Assembly: GCA_015698045.1 (NCBI GenBank)
Contig: BLAL01000068.1
Location: forward strand, 558,001 to 622,000
Direction: 5' to 3'
Length of the DNA: 64,000 nt
Source of the DNA: Rhizophagus clarus
Lineage: Eukaryota; Glomeromycota; Glomeromycetes; Glomerales; Glomeraceae
Below, piece by piece: positions 22,424 to 35,547 of the stretch (positions are counted from its first letter, which is position 1; each line of letters opens with the position of its first letter). The position numbers and the translations under genes are program-made. Below the pieces are notes generated by a model, which was not told the origin of the DNA, ran no database searches, and saw nothing but the letters and a program-made list of their open reading frames with translations.

Positions 22424-23813
22424 TTATCCCAGTACCTGTTCACGAATAATTTTTCTTATTTGCGTATCATGTAGTTCAGTCACTCGTTCTCCCACATAAT
22501 TTGAAGCAAATCCTAAGGTTGTTTCCACATAAGAAGTATTGCCTTTTAGATCCAGTTGAAGTTGTTCTGCAGTATATTGACTTAGATCATCTTCATCTAG
22601 TTCGTCGTCATCTTTTGCTGGAAGATTCACGTGGATATGAATGATCATGTGACTAGTTGCAGTTCTTTCTATACTGCTTACGTCATTAGAATCAAAAATA
22701 TCAGTTTTGCAACTTCTTATTGCTTCTTCAAGCTTATCCTGATGAGTTTTATCATTAGCTATTTTCAAGATATACTGAGGGATTCCTCCCCACTTAAAAA
22801 ATAGTTCCTCAGCTAATTCACGCTTTACATTATTCTTATAGAGATTTTTTTGACAAAGTTCGATCTCTTTCCAGCTCCATGTTGGCATATATCATACTGT
22901 AACTACCCCTTCATGATAATCAAAATGTTTATAATGATCTATATTAGGCGAACAGATTAGAATTGTTTTAGCGTTAACACTTTTTGGTTCCTTGCCATCT
23001 ACAATATACCAAACACTTGGATGTTGTAAGTATGTTCTTATCATTTCTCTATTGCCGATAAAGGCATCTTTTCCTCCTTCAAAGACAATGGGGTCAAGTT
23101 CTGTATAATTATCATATACAATAGTTGCATTTCGAGTTGCAAGTAAATAAAGCAAATAATATCCAAAATAGGTTTTTCCAATACCCGGATTTCCGGATAT
23201 ACGTAATTTGTTTATTTTATCATTAAAGATGACATTTTGGAGATCGCGATAACAGTTACGAATGAGCAAAGCGGAAGAACCATTTGCTTTTCCCAAAAAT
23301 TGAGTATTTTCAGTTAGTCTAAGAAATCTACCATGAGATGCATTCTTTAAAGCCCTCCAAAATCTATTCACTTCATTAACTATTTCTAAAGGCCTTATAT
23401 AATATATTGGATAAATATGAGATAATGACGCCACAAAGGTAAGAATAAATTTAAGCCAAGATTGCCTGACTAAATTTATTATCATATACTTCAGACTCAC
23501 TAAGTTCATTCAATAAAATGAATTTACAACTCGTTGCTGGCAACTCGACTATGACATGAATACTCTCTTTGGACGGTTTTTCAGGCCAGTATTGTCCAAT
23601 ATCATTAATTGATAACAATTCTTTTTTGGAATTCCGCAATTGATCCACCTTCCATAGTCTGAGCCTGTCTGCGGGAAAATTGTCAAACTCAGGTGCTTTC
23701 TCCGTTTTAATGGTTTTTTTGAGTTCATCAATAGGCTTGTCTCTACTAACTTTAACAGAGAAAGCGTTTGCGATACTATTTCCTTTGACGAGATAGAGTA
23801 ACGTAATAGACAT
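22424..23813 (-). pseudogene. Crinkler (CRN)-family protein, broken
   Basis: Three minus-strand pieces make one gene. The first (from 23813) is a ubiquitin-like Crinkler N-terminal header: LLYLVKG, DELKKTIK, RLWKVD and HVIVELPA, about 96 residues. The second piece (to 22892) carries a P-loop GNPGIGKT with the YPIYYIRPLEIVNEVNRFW and WYIVDG elements typical of the CRN/RHS NTPase region. The third (22888-22424) continues with MPTWSWKEIELC and ELFFKWGGIPQYIL. Lesions: a reading-frame change near 23450-23460 with no good GT-AG intron, and an in-frame TGA at 22894-22892. The C-terminus stops early for the family. In pathogens and symbionts CRN proteins are effector-like; here only family membership is claimed. 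A MITE lies 48 bases upstream. Confidence 0.8.
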
Positions 23814-23861
23814 ATTTGCTATTTGTGCAGACTAGCATACGTGAGAACAAATTTATTTGCG

Positions 23862-24486
23862 CCCTATAAAAAATAAATGTCCGGAAAATGTTATCAAAAA
23901 TGTCTGGAAAATGTCCAGAATAAATCTGATGTGTCCGGAAAATGTCCACTTTTTTGGTGCATGTCTGACACACTTCTGATACTTAAAATTTTGACATGTC
24001 CTAACTTTGTCCAGAATTCATCCAGTATTTGTTCGGTATAAAATTTTGGACAAATTCCAGACAGTTAAACCTGGACAAATTCTGGACATAGCAAAAAACC
24101 AGATAGACAAATTCCGGACATGAAAAAGTTCAGGACAAATTCTGGATACTATTTCCAAAAAAGGATAAATTAATTTTGTAAAAAAATGCAAAAAGCACAA
24201 AACTGACATTCAAAATCTTTTCTGTCGTACTAATTAAAATTGCAGAGCAGGCAAAAATACTATATATTTATGATATAAAAATTCTGGGTTAAGGAATAAT
24301 GATGATCATCTATCCATTGATCATCTTTTGTGGCAAAATTTTACAAAAATACATTTCTGGACAATTTTAGGACAAATTCCTAATATCCCGAAAATGCAGT
24401 GTTTTCGGAACAGTTTCTGGACAATTATTTAGACAATTTTTCTGGACATTTTCTGGATATTATCCGAACACATATTTTTTATAGAG
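23862..24486. mobile_element. CCCTATAA MITE, copy 1 (GCG target duplication)
   Basis: Ends are CCCTATAAAAAATAAATGTC and, inverted, ACATATTTTTTATAGAG (one mutated terminal base). GCG flanks both ends (23859-23861, 24487-24489). The interior is built from GGACAAATTCTGGACA / TGTCCGGAAAATG words in both orientations, so it can form a long imperfect hairpin. It is nearly identical to 53162-53810. It lies in the promoter position of the Crinkler pseudogene. Minus-strand frames within it are not genes. Confidence 0.85.
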
Positions 24487-24489
24487 GCG

Positions 24490-25000
24490 AAAAAGTGGGG
24501 ATTAAGGATATATTTTAGAAATTATGCCATCATACTGACTCTACTGTGTGATCATTTATTTTGTGACACAGGAGTTTATGTTGAATGTCCTCCAAACTGG
24601 ATCCGAATAACAGAATACGTAAAAAATAAATCTGATATAGTGATAAACTTCGTAAAACATTAATAGTGCTATAAATCAAAATGTTACCAGTGAATATGCA
24701 GTTGTAATATTTCTGGCCAAGTTTATAATTGCGGCCAGAATTAAAATTATTTCCTAATATGGAGAAAAAAACCGTTTTATTAAACAAGTATCGTAGCCTA
24801 TTGCTCAAATTGTATTATGATTTACACATTTTTCTTATTATTTTGAAACAAACTAATATAATATCATATATGAAATTATAATGTTATAATGACAAATTAT
24901 CTTTACATATTTGCTGGCAAGTAATTGAAAAGTCACTTTAAGGACTGTCACAATATTCAGATCGCTAGATTTATAAAAGTATGGATAAGTAAAAACCATT
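24490..25000. other. Non-coding interval
   Basis: No gene is supported; a 92-codon minus-strand frame (24530-24808) has no recognisable domain. Confidence 0.4.
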
Positions 25001-25004
25001 TCAT

Positions 25005-25440
25005 TATTACATGGAAGCAAGACCAAGAACTTTTAGATGAAATGATATGAAATATCTTGAAAAGAAAAGGTAGTTTGGTATATTTGTTAGTTCTATTTTA
25101 AATGAAACTTTGGTTAGGACGTAATATTGACCTTAATGTAATATGGAGAGCAGTACATCATCTAGGATATACATATAAAAAACCTGTGCAAGAAATAAAT
25201 AAAATATGAGCGTGCAGATTTTCTTTTACATATGCCTCAATATTTAGCAAATCAATATCACTTTCTGATAAATCAGCATATGGCAAAAGATCTTTATCAC
25301 GTCAATATGAAATGTTAGTAGACATTGTGTAAGAAAGCCTATATCTTTTGTTAGAGAAAAGCATTCTTTTATATTAAAAATTATTTAAGCCAATATCGTG
25401 ATTATGTGGATTCGTGGAATTTATAGAAATCTAGTAGATA
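25005..25440 (+). pseudogene. Degraded IS630/Tc1-mariner-like transposase fragment
   Basis: Conceptual translation across several frames gives ARTF...NDMKYLEKK, then NLNVIWRAVHHLGYTYKK, which matches the helix-turn-helix region of IS630/Tc1-like transposases of fungi (xxxVWRSLHRLGYTRKK). Further on come words resembling the first DDE block and a RKPISFVREK-like segment. Many stops and frame changes are present; no terminal repeats are identified. Confidence 0.5.
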
Positions 25441-25444
25441 CATT

Positions 25445-26670
25445 AAACTTTAGCTGTATGACAATTGGCAAAATCTTGGGTAGAGCATGTTTTGTCATGT
25501 TGGATATTATTAATTAAATTGTTCATGGATAATGGATAATAAAATTTGAAACAATTTTCTTTTATTTATAAATTAACAAAAAAAATTAAAAGATTGATTT
25601 AATAACACCAATAATTGTACAAGAAATTGTAAAGATAAAAAATGTTAAAAATTTTTTTTCCTTTATTTTTAGCTATAGAAATGGGTCCTTACTTTTTATT
25701 TCATTTCTATTCTTAGGAATCAAATGTTCCTTATTTACTTTTGCCGCAATTTCATAGTGATGAGCTCTATGAACAGATGATTTGATTTTCATTCGAATTA
25801 ATCATGTTATTTGTAAGTTATGAGATTAAGAAACTTATTAATCTTATTTTATTAATAATGTAATTTACTTGAAATAAAACAGACAGGTCTAATCATTGAA
25901 TATAATAATCTTAATACACTGTACAGTGGATATCGAAATTCATGTCGAAAATAAAACATTTAATCATGGATGTCAACTTTCTTTTTCCAAAAGAAAATAA
26001 TTATAAGAATTTCTTTGAAAACAAGCCAATTTTTGATATTCTATATTTTTGATTTATAACGCAGATTACCTTCCTTCTTTATCTCTAAATCATTTTATAC
26101 AGGTAAAGAGGATTTATTCGTTAAAATAATTGCACAAAACTATGAAAAAATTACAGTTTAAGATCAGATGAATTATTGACCAATTAGTTTTTTATTCTGT
26201 TTTTATTTAGACTTTTGGTTCTTGATCAAATAGCTTGAAAAGCATAATTTATTTTAACTTCCTTTTGAAGAATGAAAACTAATTATAGAATGACATTTTT
26301 ATGTTTAACAGCATAAACAAAGCTGATTTTATTAAATTAATTTGCTTTTTGCTTTAGCTATTTGATTACCTATATATTACGGGAGTTATTGAATCTTGTT
26401 TATAGTTTATAAACAAACGTGACTTGGCATTGTACAGATCATCTCATCGAAATTTTCATGATTTTTGTGTCATGATCGACCTTGATTTTAACTATTTTGA
26501 AACAGCATTAAAAAGCTTATGTGATTTTATAGTATTATTATAGTAATTATGTAATGTTCCTTATTGGAAAGTTATAGTCCCAATTACATTGCTATTTAAA
26601 GACTTTTTAAAAGACAAAAATTTTTTTTGAATTATATTAAACTACAATAACGCTTTTTCAAAACCAAACT
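25445..26670. other. AT-rich non-coding interval
   Basis: Nothing recognisable between the transposase remnant and the kinase-like pseudogene. Confidence 0.4.
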
Positions 26671-26676
26671 TTAGAG

Positions 26677-27246
26677 ATGCTGGAATATATTAAAAACAAT
26701 TTTACAAATTGGACCAGTGGAAATGAAAAAATTGATGATTTATTCAAGAAATGCGACTAAGAAGATGATATAGTAGTTGAATGGATACCATACAATAAGT
26801 TTGATAATATTAATAAAATAGGTGAAGGTGATTTCGCTACAGTATATTCAGCAAATTGGAGAGATGGTCCATTAAAATATGATGTAGATAAAAAAACATA
26901 TGGGAGAGATGATCCAAATAGAGTAATTGTTTTAAGGCAATTACATAATTCACAAAATATTACCAAAAAATTTTTAAATGAGGTATATAATTTCTTTAAA
27001 AAAATCACTCATAATAAAAAAAATTCTTTAAAAAATTTTTTAATAGGCTAAAAATTATTCAATCAATGATGAAAGCAATATTCTTAATATATATGGAATA
27101 TCTTAAAATCCTAATACTAAAGAATATATTATGGTCCTTGAATATGCAGAAGGTGGAAATTTTAATAATTGGTTAACTGAAAATTATCAAAACTTTAACT
27201 GGCAAAATAAATTATTTGTATTACTTAATATTATTAATGGTCTTAT
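26677..27246 (+). pseudogene. Kinase-like gene, truncated by the MULE
   Basis: Two exons (26677-26982, 27047-27246) are separated by a 64-bp GT-AG intron at the same phase-0 position (NE|AK) as in the array gene at 40422. Exon 1 has the WTSGNEKIDD leader, VEWIPYNKF, a glycine loop GEGDFATVYSA, and VIVLRQLH where the beta-3 lysine is replaced. Exon 2 has the hinge region EYIMVLEYAEGGNFNNWL and the start of the C-lobe to NIINGLI, where the transposon terminus begins. In-frame TAA codons lie at 26758-26760 and 27104-27106, the latter where the family has Gln (SQNP), consistent with CAA to TAA. No HRD or DFG region survives, and none appears on the far side of the MULE. Confidence 0.85.
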
Positions 27247-27348
27247 AACTACCCTAGTGTTCCCACAAAAAAAAGCACTGTGGCACATTTAAGCCACTGA
27301 TTGATCACATGATTTATCATTTTTTGCCAAGTTTTTTATGCAAAAAAT

Positions 27349-27365
27349 TTTTCAAAGATATTAAT
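27349..27365. repeat. LINE target-site duplication, left copy
   Basis: TTTTCAAAGATATTAAT, repeated exactly at 36107-36123 directly after the LINE tail. Confidence 0.9.
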
Positions 27366-27595
27366 GGCGCATAACTTAAAAAAACTTTTTCGGCTGATCC
27401 TAAAAACCACAAAAATTAAAAACGAAAGAAAATAAAAATAAACTACTTTGGACTAAGGAATAATAGAAATATTCCTTACCAACATACAAAAATCACCAGA
27501 AAAGTTTTAACACAAAGCTCTTAATATCATACTAAACAAGTTCTCAGTTGAAACAAAATAAAAACCGTTCAACTCAACACCTTTATTAAAAGAAA

Positions 27596-29874
27596 ATGTC
27601 TACAAGAACTCCAACCAAAAATTCAAGAAATACTAGAAGCATGACTAAGACCAGAAACGAAGTCCCACCTGGCTCAGGACTTTTGACTGAGCAAAGTATC
27701 GTGAACGATACTTATAACATAGATAAACAAACAAATAAACCTTCTAACAAAAAAGCCAGAGTCACTTTACATCAAGACGAAGACACCAACTTTGACAGCC
27801 ACAGTTCAGGAACAGAAACTGTGTTGCCTACGAACGCTAAAGAAAACTTGAATACTACCAACACTCTGAATAATAATGAATACAACCTACAACTCCCTCC
27901 TGAACCCACTCTCGCGTCATTATCTCAAGACGTGTCGTCTCTCCAAGCGTCGATCCACAATCCTTACATGATTGTGGATTACCAAGATAATGCACCAATA
28001 ATCAATCAACACAACAATCATACCACTTCTCCTGAAACTCAAAATCAACAAACTACTCCATCTATGAAAACTACCCAGTCACTACAAATAGAACATATCT
28101 CCCTTGACGACCAAAAAAGAATCCACTCAACATCTTCTACTCCTTTTTAATCAAGGAAGAATTTGGAAAAAAATCTAACTCCCAAATTAGTGAAATCATC
28201 ACAGAAATATGCGGCTCCCTCCCAGGATTCTTAAAAATAGAAAACTACAAAGAAAAATTTAACCACGTGGAACTTGTTAAAATAAGCTTCGTTAATGAGA
28301 CTTCAAAAAACTCATTAAGTAATGTTACCAACAAGAGACACAACATTACCTTTCACAATTACGATAAAACTTTCTTAAACACACAAACCAACAACTTTAA
28401 CAAACACAAAGAAGAACGTACCATTAAAGTGGTAGAAGTACCAAGGTCCTTCTCAGTCAAAAACATCAAGGACATCTTCACTACTTATGGAAAAATCAAA
28501 AACATATTCCGAATAGACAAATCTACAAACAATCAAAAACAAAACCCATCAGGTAGAGGTAAATGACCCGCCAATTACAATACCTACTACATAGAATTTC
28601 AAGACAAAAAACCCGCCAAAAAATTCTTCACAGAAGCCATTTGGACGGTCAAGATAGACTGTTACCTCGTAAAAATCCTCCCAGCAGACCCCGAAAATAT
28701 AGAATATAAAAACCGTATATTGTTTAAATACAAGATTACAGGTTTACACATAAATACGAACTTCTACGACTTAGAACCCATCATCAACAAGATCAAAGGA
28801 AAAACATGCACATTACCTGATATTAATCCTAAACAAATAACCAGAATGGCATATGTTAACATCTATAGTGAGGATTATGAAAAGAAAATCAGAATAGTCA
28901 AAATTAACAATAACCGACAAATCTTCATTACACCAGTCGACACATCTACATGTACAATTTGTGGACATTTCGAACATGACTATACCAATTGTACAAATAA
29001 AGACAAAATAGAAGCCTTCCTCCGTAACCCAAAGGAAGCCAGGATCACTCCAGACAATAACATAAAATCGTCAGCTCCCTACCTTTTCAAGAGAGGGAGA
29101 AATTTTTCGTTCAACAACGATCCTCTAATTAATAAAGCAAACAAAAACGTCTCATACAATCAAACACCAGAAAATACAAACAAACACCGTGATCGCTCTA
29201 GAAGCCGATCAAGGAGAAACCCCATTAACGATCCTTACCATTATGAAATAAACCATACAGACGTTTCAAACTACAACAATAAAATCACTCAAATAGAGAA
29301 TAATCTTGCTCATCTAACATCAAGAGTAAACAAACTCAAACTAACTTAACAACAACATGAACAAGCTATTACTTCTATCAACAAGCAATACAAAGATGTA
29401 ATAGACAAAATTCAAGAGATCCAGAATACCCTGAAATTTATTAACCGTATTGATCAAACGCAAAACACCATTTTACAAATGGTCAAAGAAATTAAAAACC
29501 AACAACCCACATACAAGAGAAATTCACGCTCGTCCTCCCCAAAGAAACCAACAAACAAATACAGAAGAAACTCGGTTGATGATAAGCCTTCCAATACACC
29601 AAACTTGCGTTCCAATACCTATTACACCACTCCTCCCATCAACCATAATATGAACGACCAAAATTCTTACTATGAATCAGACAATTACGAAAACCTAACA
29701 CAGCAATCAGTATCAAGCTCCCAACAAGAGAATTTCTACCCATTAAATGAAGTCACCGAAGATATAGACATACACACGGTCATAGCAGAGTCAGAAACTA
29801 CCGGCCAACCATCATTTAAAATATCTAACCTTATTCCAACTAGTTGGGGTGTCTATCCCAAAAGTGGGCAATAA
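27596..29874 (+). pseudogene. LINE ORF1 (RNA-binding, zinc knuckle), broken
   Basis: The first 184 codons (27596-28150) are a disordered Ser/Thr/Asn-rich region. After a frame change near 28150 the next piece contains an RRM-like segment, VVEVPRSFSVKNIKDIFTTY (about 28430-28490), followed by an in-frame TGA at 28564-28566. The frame continues through a CCHC zinc knuckle (28951-28992, C-x2-C-x4-H-x4-C) and an Arg/Ser-rich patch (RDRSRSRSRR). A second in-frame stop, TAA at 29347-29349, is followed by more coding-like sequence in the same frame to 29874. It would package LINE RNA. Two nonsense codons and a frame change make it a pseudogene. Confidence 0.85.
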
Positions 29875-29982
29875 ACTCCCTCTCTCTCGGCTATAATTTT
29901 TGGACTCATTCGACTACTCCATTTAGATTTTAACGGAAAACCAGATAAGAAATCACATCGAAAACTAACAATAACCTTTTTT

Positions 29983-30953
29983 ATGATGGACAACAACAAT
30001 AATATAGATAACATTTTCAGTGCGTGCCAATTAAACACAGATACGAATCAAAATAATACTAATATTAACTTTTCAGTCCGCCCTATTAATAACAACGACG
30101 ACCTCTTAACGCTCAATAGCATTAATGATCTGCCCCAGATCATTATCCCCATTACTCTACTAACAATAATAATAATTATATGACAGATTACCTCAAAATA
30201 GGAACGCTCAATATACAACGAGGGTTCTCGAATAAACTAAACTCTATTTCAGATTTTTTCATTACACACAATTTCTCAATATTAGGTATAACAGAAACGG
30301 GTATCACCCAACCTCACCTATTCCCATCAAAACAAATCATACATACATACAATCCAGCCATAAACAATGATGTCTCAACACTCTCAGGACACCTCACCCT
30401 CATCAAAGACACCAACGGAGATCCATACAATGATCCCAGCAGTGGTGTCAGTATCATTTTAACTGAACAACTCACTAAACACTTAGGGAAAATTTGGCAT
30501 TATAAAGGAAGATGTATAGAAATAAAACTCCACTTCAAACACTTGCATCTCTTAATTATCAACACATACATCCACGCTAATAATCAAAAGAAAGAAGACA
30601 TCATAGATCTATACAACCACATTAACCACTCAATCAACAAACACAAAGAATTACCTCACAGTTACATTATCGTAATGGGAGATTTCAATGCAAACCCAAA
30701 AGGGTCCTCGTCACACACACCCTCATGGAAAAAAGAAATCTTCCAATCATTCAAAAAACACCACCTAATAAACACCATCAAATTCTTTCACGAAACTTTA
30801 CTCCCAACTAGGGTTAATAGAGAAGGGTCGATACCCACTTCGGCAATCGACCACATATATACTTCTCAACATATCATAGAAAATACATTTTATTCAAACC
30901 TTCATACAATCAATCCCACTTTAGAATTCACCACTGACCTTTATAATTATTGA
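29983..30953 (+). pseudogene. LINE ORF2, APE-type endonuclease part
   Basis: A short leading frame from 29983 overlaps the ATG at 30180 (ATATGA) in another frame, so the ORF2 start is either at 30180 or the frame has shifted. The domain shows LKIGTLNIQRG, the catalytic Glu in GITETG (30294-30296), GDFN at 30678-30689 and IDHI at 30846-30857. The final SDH block expected just before position 30953 is destroyed: the frame reads DLYNY then stops, and a frame change separates it from the reverse transcriptase. Endonuclease activity, needed to nick the target, is therefore lost. Confidence 0.85.
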
Positions 30954-31089
30954 CAAATACCTCTTCTACTCCTATAGCTCTTTTGGAAAACAACAAGAAC
31001 TAAGTACACATCGCCCATCACAACGGAAGAAACTAAAGTACAACTACAACCAAATGGATAAAGAAAAGTGGAAAATTTACACCGATTGA

Positions 31090-33924
31090 TCCTCATTACA
31101 CCTAAATAAGAACATCCAACAATGGCTTCCAGATACTTACTCTGAGATCAGACCCTCTAAATACCGCGTCAACAAAAAATGGAAAATAATTAAATATTCC
31201 ATCGAAGCCACCAAATACAACAAATCTGTCCTGCTAAAACCCTACCAACAATTATCACATTACAAGACTGATGTACCCTTACCCATCAGACAATTAAAAA
31301 ACAAAATCATCGTTATCCACGACACACTATCACGTTTTAGCAAACAAAAATTAGAACACACTAGTAATACGACATTTGAATTAATTACTCCTGAAAGTTG
31401 GAATAATTATTGGTCCTCCTGGCAATCGCTTAGATGGAACCTTTATAATATTAACAAACTTTTTGAAACCCCTATTTTTACACAATTACCCCTACAGATA
31501 TCTCGTCCAAATTTTAAACAGACGAAGCATACTATCCAAAAGGGGCTTTACACTTGTAAAGAATTATTAAAAGAACACCAACTGAAATACGACCTCAATA
31601 ACATAGATAAATACATAACCCAAAGAAATAATAATATCATAGCTAACCAAAAGAGGATGATCAACTCGATCATGGACTGTAAACCAAGAACTATACACCT
31701 AAATCGTCTAATCATTATGGACCCTAACTCACAAGCACAAACCTTAACAAGATGCCCAGCCACCATTGCGTCTCACGTCAATGAACATTTCCAGACCCTT
31801 GGTCAATCAGTCCAAGATTTGGAAACCATACCCATTTACAAAATGATATCTGACATACCTTCACAATTCCAAGAGATATATCGTTGTATATCGCATATAC
31901 ACACAAATACCTATGACTCTGTCCTCGTACCAATTACTATAGATGAATTAACTACTACCATTTCTTTATTACCTAACCACAAGGCCTCTGGAGTCTCAGG
32001 CATCATATACGAGGACATTAAGCATCTCCATAAAGACTTCTTCGACTTTATCATAAATTTTTTTAACGATATCTTAACCTCAGGTCACCTACCAAACGGC
32101 TGGAACAATGCTCATCTTTACCCAATTCCAAAGCCGACCGATTGGGGCTACGATATCAAGAACACTCGTCCTATAATTTTATTAGAAACTTTCCGGAAGC
32201 TTTTCATTAAAATCATTACCTCTCGCCTTCAAAATGTGTTATCAAAAGCCAGCATCCTTCAAGCGAACAACAGAGCTGGCTTAACCGGCAAATTGACATT
32301 TCAACCGTTACAACACCTCACCCATACCATAGAAATGGCTAATCTAAAAGGCCACAAACAAGAACTTTGGATTGGTTTACAAGACCTCTCCAAAGCCTAC
32401 AACAGAATTAACACCTCTCTTTTAAAACTTTCTTTACAACGTATTGGTATTCCTAACAGAATCAATACCCTTATCCTTCAACTTTTTACCAATCGCTATA
32501 ATCAAGTAATCACACCTACAGGATATACTCCACAATACAAAGTCATCCAAGGGATAGATCAAGGCGAAGTCATAAGTCCCCTAATGTGGATCATTTATTA
32601 CGACCCTCTTTTCGCCTACATCAACACAGCTCCTATCCCACCAGAAGATCATTTCACAATAACCGTCAATAAAAAGAAAAACATCTGGGACTCTTCTTCT
32701 GATAGAAAGGTTGAATATTCTCTTTCTGTACAAGGATACCTAGATGACACTACATGGGTCGCCCCCTCCCTCCCGGCCCTCAATCGATTATTATCTATGG
32801 CAGAAGATTTTTACAAAATCGCCAACATTAAAATCAACAAAGACAAATACCGCATTCTAACAAACAATACTTCCTTAGCGAACAAATCGGTCCAAATCCA
32901 AATTCAAGGGGAAACCTGGACCACTACAACGCTAGGACGTAAAGATTGCGCAAAAATACTTGGGATTTACGTTAACGCGTTTAATAACCCATGTCCTCAC
33001 ATCAACAAATTAACACAAACTACAAAATTTTTTGCTACATTGTTAAAGAGGAAAAAACTTACCCATAACCACGTCATTTATATTACCAACAAAATTTTAA
33101 TCCCCATTCTAGAATATAGAAATCAATTTTCTTTCCTCACTCACCGGGAATGCGACAATATCCTCGCTCCCATCAAAAAGATCTTTAAATACAGCCTACT
33201 CAACACCCCGGATAACATTATTTACAATAATATGTTTCCTTCAATTCATAATTTTTTCTTTAATCAAATCAGCAGCCACTCATCTTTCACCCAGCTTTTG
33301 TTCAACTCTCCAGCATTGCGTGTAATAGCACAACAACAAATCATCACCGCAATAAACATTCTATGGACTGCAGATTACCCCACATCAGATGAGCTTAAAT
33401 TATTAGCTCCTCTTAAACTTTTTGATACGCTCTTGCTTAAAAAAATTTATGCGTTTAGCTCTATTAACCTACATCTTACCCCGAATTTTGACCTTAAAGT
33501 CACAGGAGGGTATTCCCCTATAATCCAACATATCCCAAATTTATCAAAGTCAGATTTAAACAGTCTCAGAGCCAACCGAATTTTATTTTTAGACCAAGTC
33601 AGTACGGAAGACGGAAGTTTCCTCCGACCTTATCGAGACATTAAAATACTCAATAATAACAAATGGACCGGTCGCACTCCTGAGTGGTTTAAAAAATTAT
33701 TATCCACTACTTGGTCCACGTCTTCCATGAAATTTATTACACCTATGCCTACACCGCCGATTCAACGTCTGTTGAGAAACTCTCCTCAAATACAGGATAG
33801 TCCATCATTCAACCCACATAATGAATGGGTCATCCCGTGGGATGCCAGTAGTTCAGATATCATCTACGGCAAATCTATAACTCAGACGAATCACCCAGGC
33901 TCCCAATCTGTTACTCAAATCTAA
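31090..33924 (+). pseudogene. LINE ORF2, reverse transcriptase part
   Basis: Open from just after an in-frame TGA (31087-31089) to an in-frame TAA (33922-33924); the frame then continues into the RNase H part. Motifs in order: NHKASG; NTRPIILLETFRKLF; the catalytic Asp in LQDLSKAYN (Asp at 32383-32385); QGIDQGEVISPL; and YLDD at 32737-32748, the core active site; then the ILGIYVN thumb-side block. The RT active-site residues themselves are all intact, so loss of function comes from the stops around it. Confidence 0.9.
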
Positions 33925-35547
33925 CATTATATCCACACTTACATAGAGACCTTTTCTCCATCCCACTCAACTAATACGACTGCTTCCACCCCCAAAAGGA
34001 TGACATCATTTATCCGACCGTGCAAAGGATGCTCTCGTCATGTTTATAATGTCTCTAACCCCTCTATATGTACCTTGTATATAGCTACAATTAATTTACT
34101 CACTATCAAAGTGTATCGTCCTCTCCACATCCCCGCTCACATAACTGCCCCAAAAAGGACGTGGAAATTCCTGACCTTACACTATCATACCTTACGAACG
34201 ATAGCATACAATGACTATCAAAGATCACAACACACCAACAGTTTTCTTACCCCTATAATTCCTGTTCCTCGAAAAAATTTACCTATTACCCTTACTATCT
34301 ATAATAATAACCCCGTACTTAATCCACTATCCCCCCTTTATTTAAAAAATTTAGTTATAGGATTTGACAAAGTTATAGATAGACTTTTATTTTTAGCTCA
34401 TCAATTTATTAATTTTTCTAATTTATCTTTTTATACAGATGGTTCCCTCTTTCAAGATGGTCCCTACAGATCCCGTATGGGTTTTGCATGGATTGAAACA
34501 ACTACATCTAATAATCCTACTCCTTTCCAAGGCGTGATGATGTTCCAGCCTTCGTCTACCACGGCTAAAACCTTCGCAGTCCTCACTACTTTAATAGTAT
34601 CTCCCTCGAACGCGCATATTAACATTTTTACGAACTCACTTAACACTATCCACAATTACGAAAAATTTTCATGCGGTAGTTTTTCTACGCGTTAAAAACT
34701 CAAATTTACTACTTACCCAGTATGGTCTCTTATCCTACGATTAATTGAACTAAAACACCTGGTGGTAACCTTCAAGAAAGTGAAATCACACTCCGGAGAC
34801 ATATTTAATGACCAAGCCGATCTTTTATCGAAAGACGCTACAACTCTTTCTCCTATTTTTATTTCTCCGAAATCTGATCCTTCAGCCCTGATGACTTTCA
34901 TGTTCAATCATCTAGGGCCCTTACATGGTAACATACGGAAATGGTCACAGCGTGCTTGCCATGCTTATTTAGCAGCTTCAAATTTACACAACAAACCTCA
35001 GCAACACCTCCTCCAACTTATGGCCACTTTTCCAATAGACTGGTCTTTCACGTCTCAATGGCTAAGGAAGAACAATGACAACAGCTCACCTTGCAGTTTT
35101 CAAAACGATAAAACAACTAGACACAAGATAAAACTATACGCCCACTTATTGCCTACGGCAGACATACAACAAAGAAATTACCCAAGATTATATCCTGCTC
35201 AACCCATTTTATGTTCAGAATGTAGTTCCCAGGTTTATGATAACTCCCACATAGGCTATTGTCTGGCCCACCTCATGGAACTTAATGATTCCTTAAGGAC
35301 AGCAGCAAACTACCTAATATCACTAATTACCTCCTCTCCGAATGCTCCTCCTTCCACTCGAGATGTTATCTCATCAATTGAGCGTTCCTCACTTTTCTCT
35401 CCAGTAACGGACATACACCATCCCACTTACCTCCTCTTTCACCAACTGGTACCAGAGGAACTCCCATCAGTGGTATCACTTCACATCCATTCGTGGAAAT
35501 CGACTATGGAGATAGTCAAAATTTTCGTTCAATACTTTTATACTTAA
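33925..35547 (+). pseudogene. LINE ORF2, RNase H and C-terminal part
   Basis: In the same frame as the reverse transcriptase. It has FYTDGS (catalytic Asp 34438-34440) but the position expected to be Glu is Lys (TTAKTFAV, codon 34567-34569) and the next Asp is Asn (IFTNSL, codon 34633-34635). An in-frame TAA lies at 34693-34695. Downstream in the same frame are KSHSGD and NDQADLLSKDA, the last RNase H block, then a C-terminal region with C-x2-C...H...C-type residues (CSECSSQV...HIGYCLAH, around 35211-35275). Two of the catalytic acids are gone. Confidence 0.85.

Noticed and set aside
24018-24209. Minus-strand frames within the MITEs at 23.9-24.2 and 53.3-53.5 kb
   Set aside because: Identical frames occur in both MITE copies because the elements are alike; they are repeats of GGACAAATTC and not a protein family.
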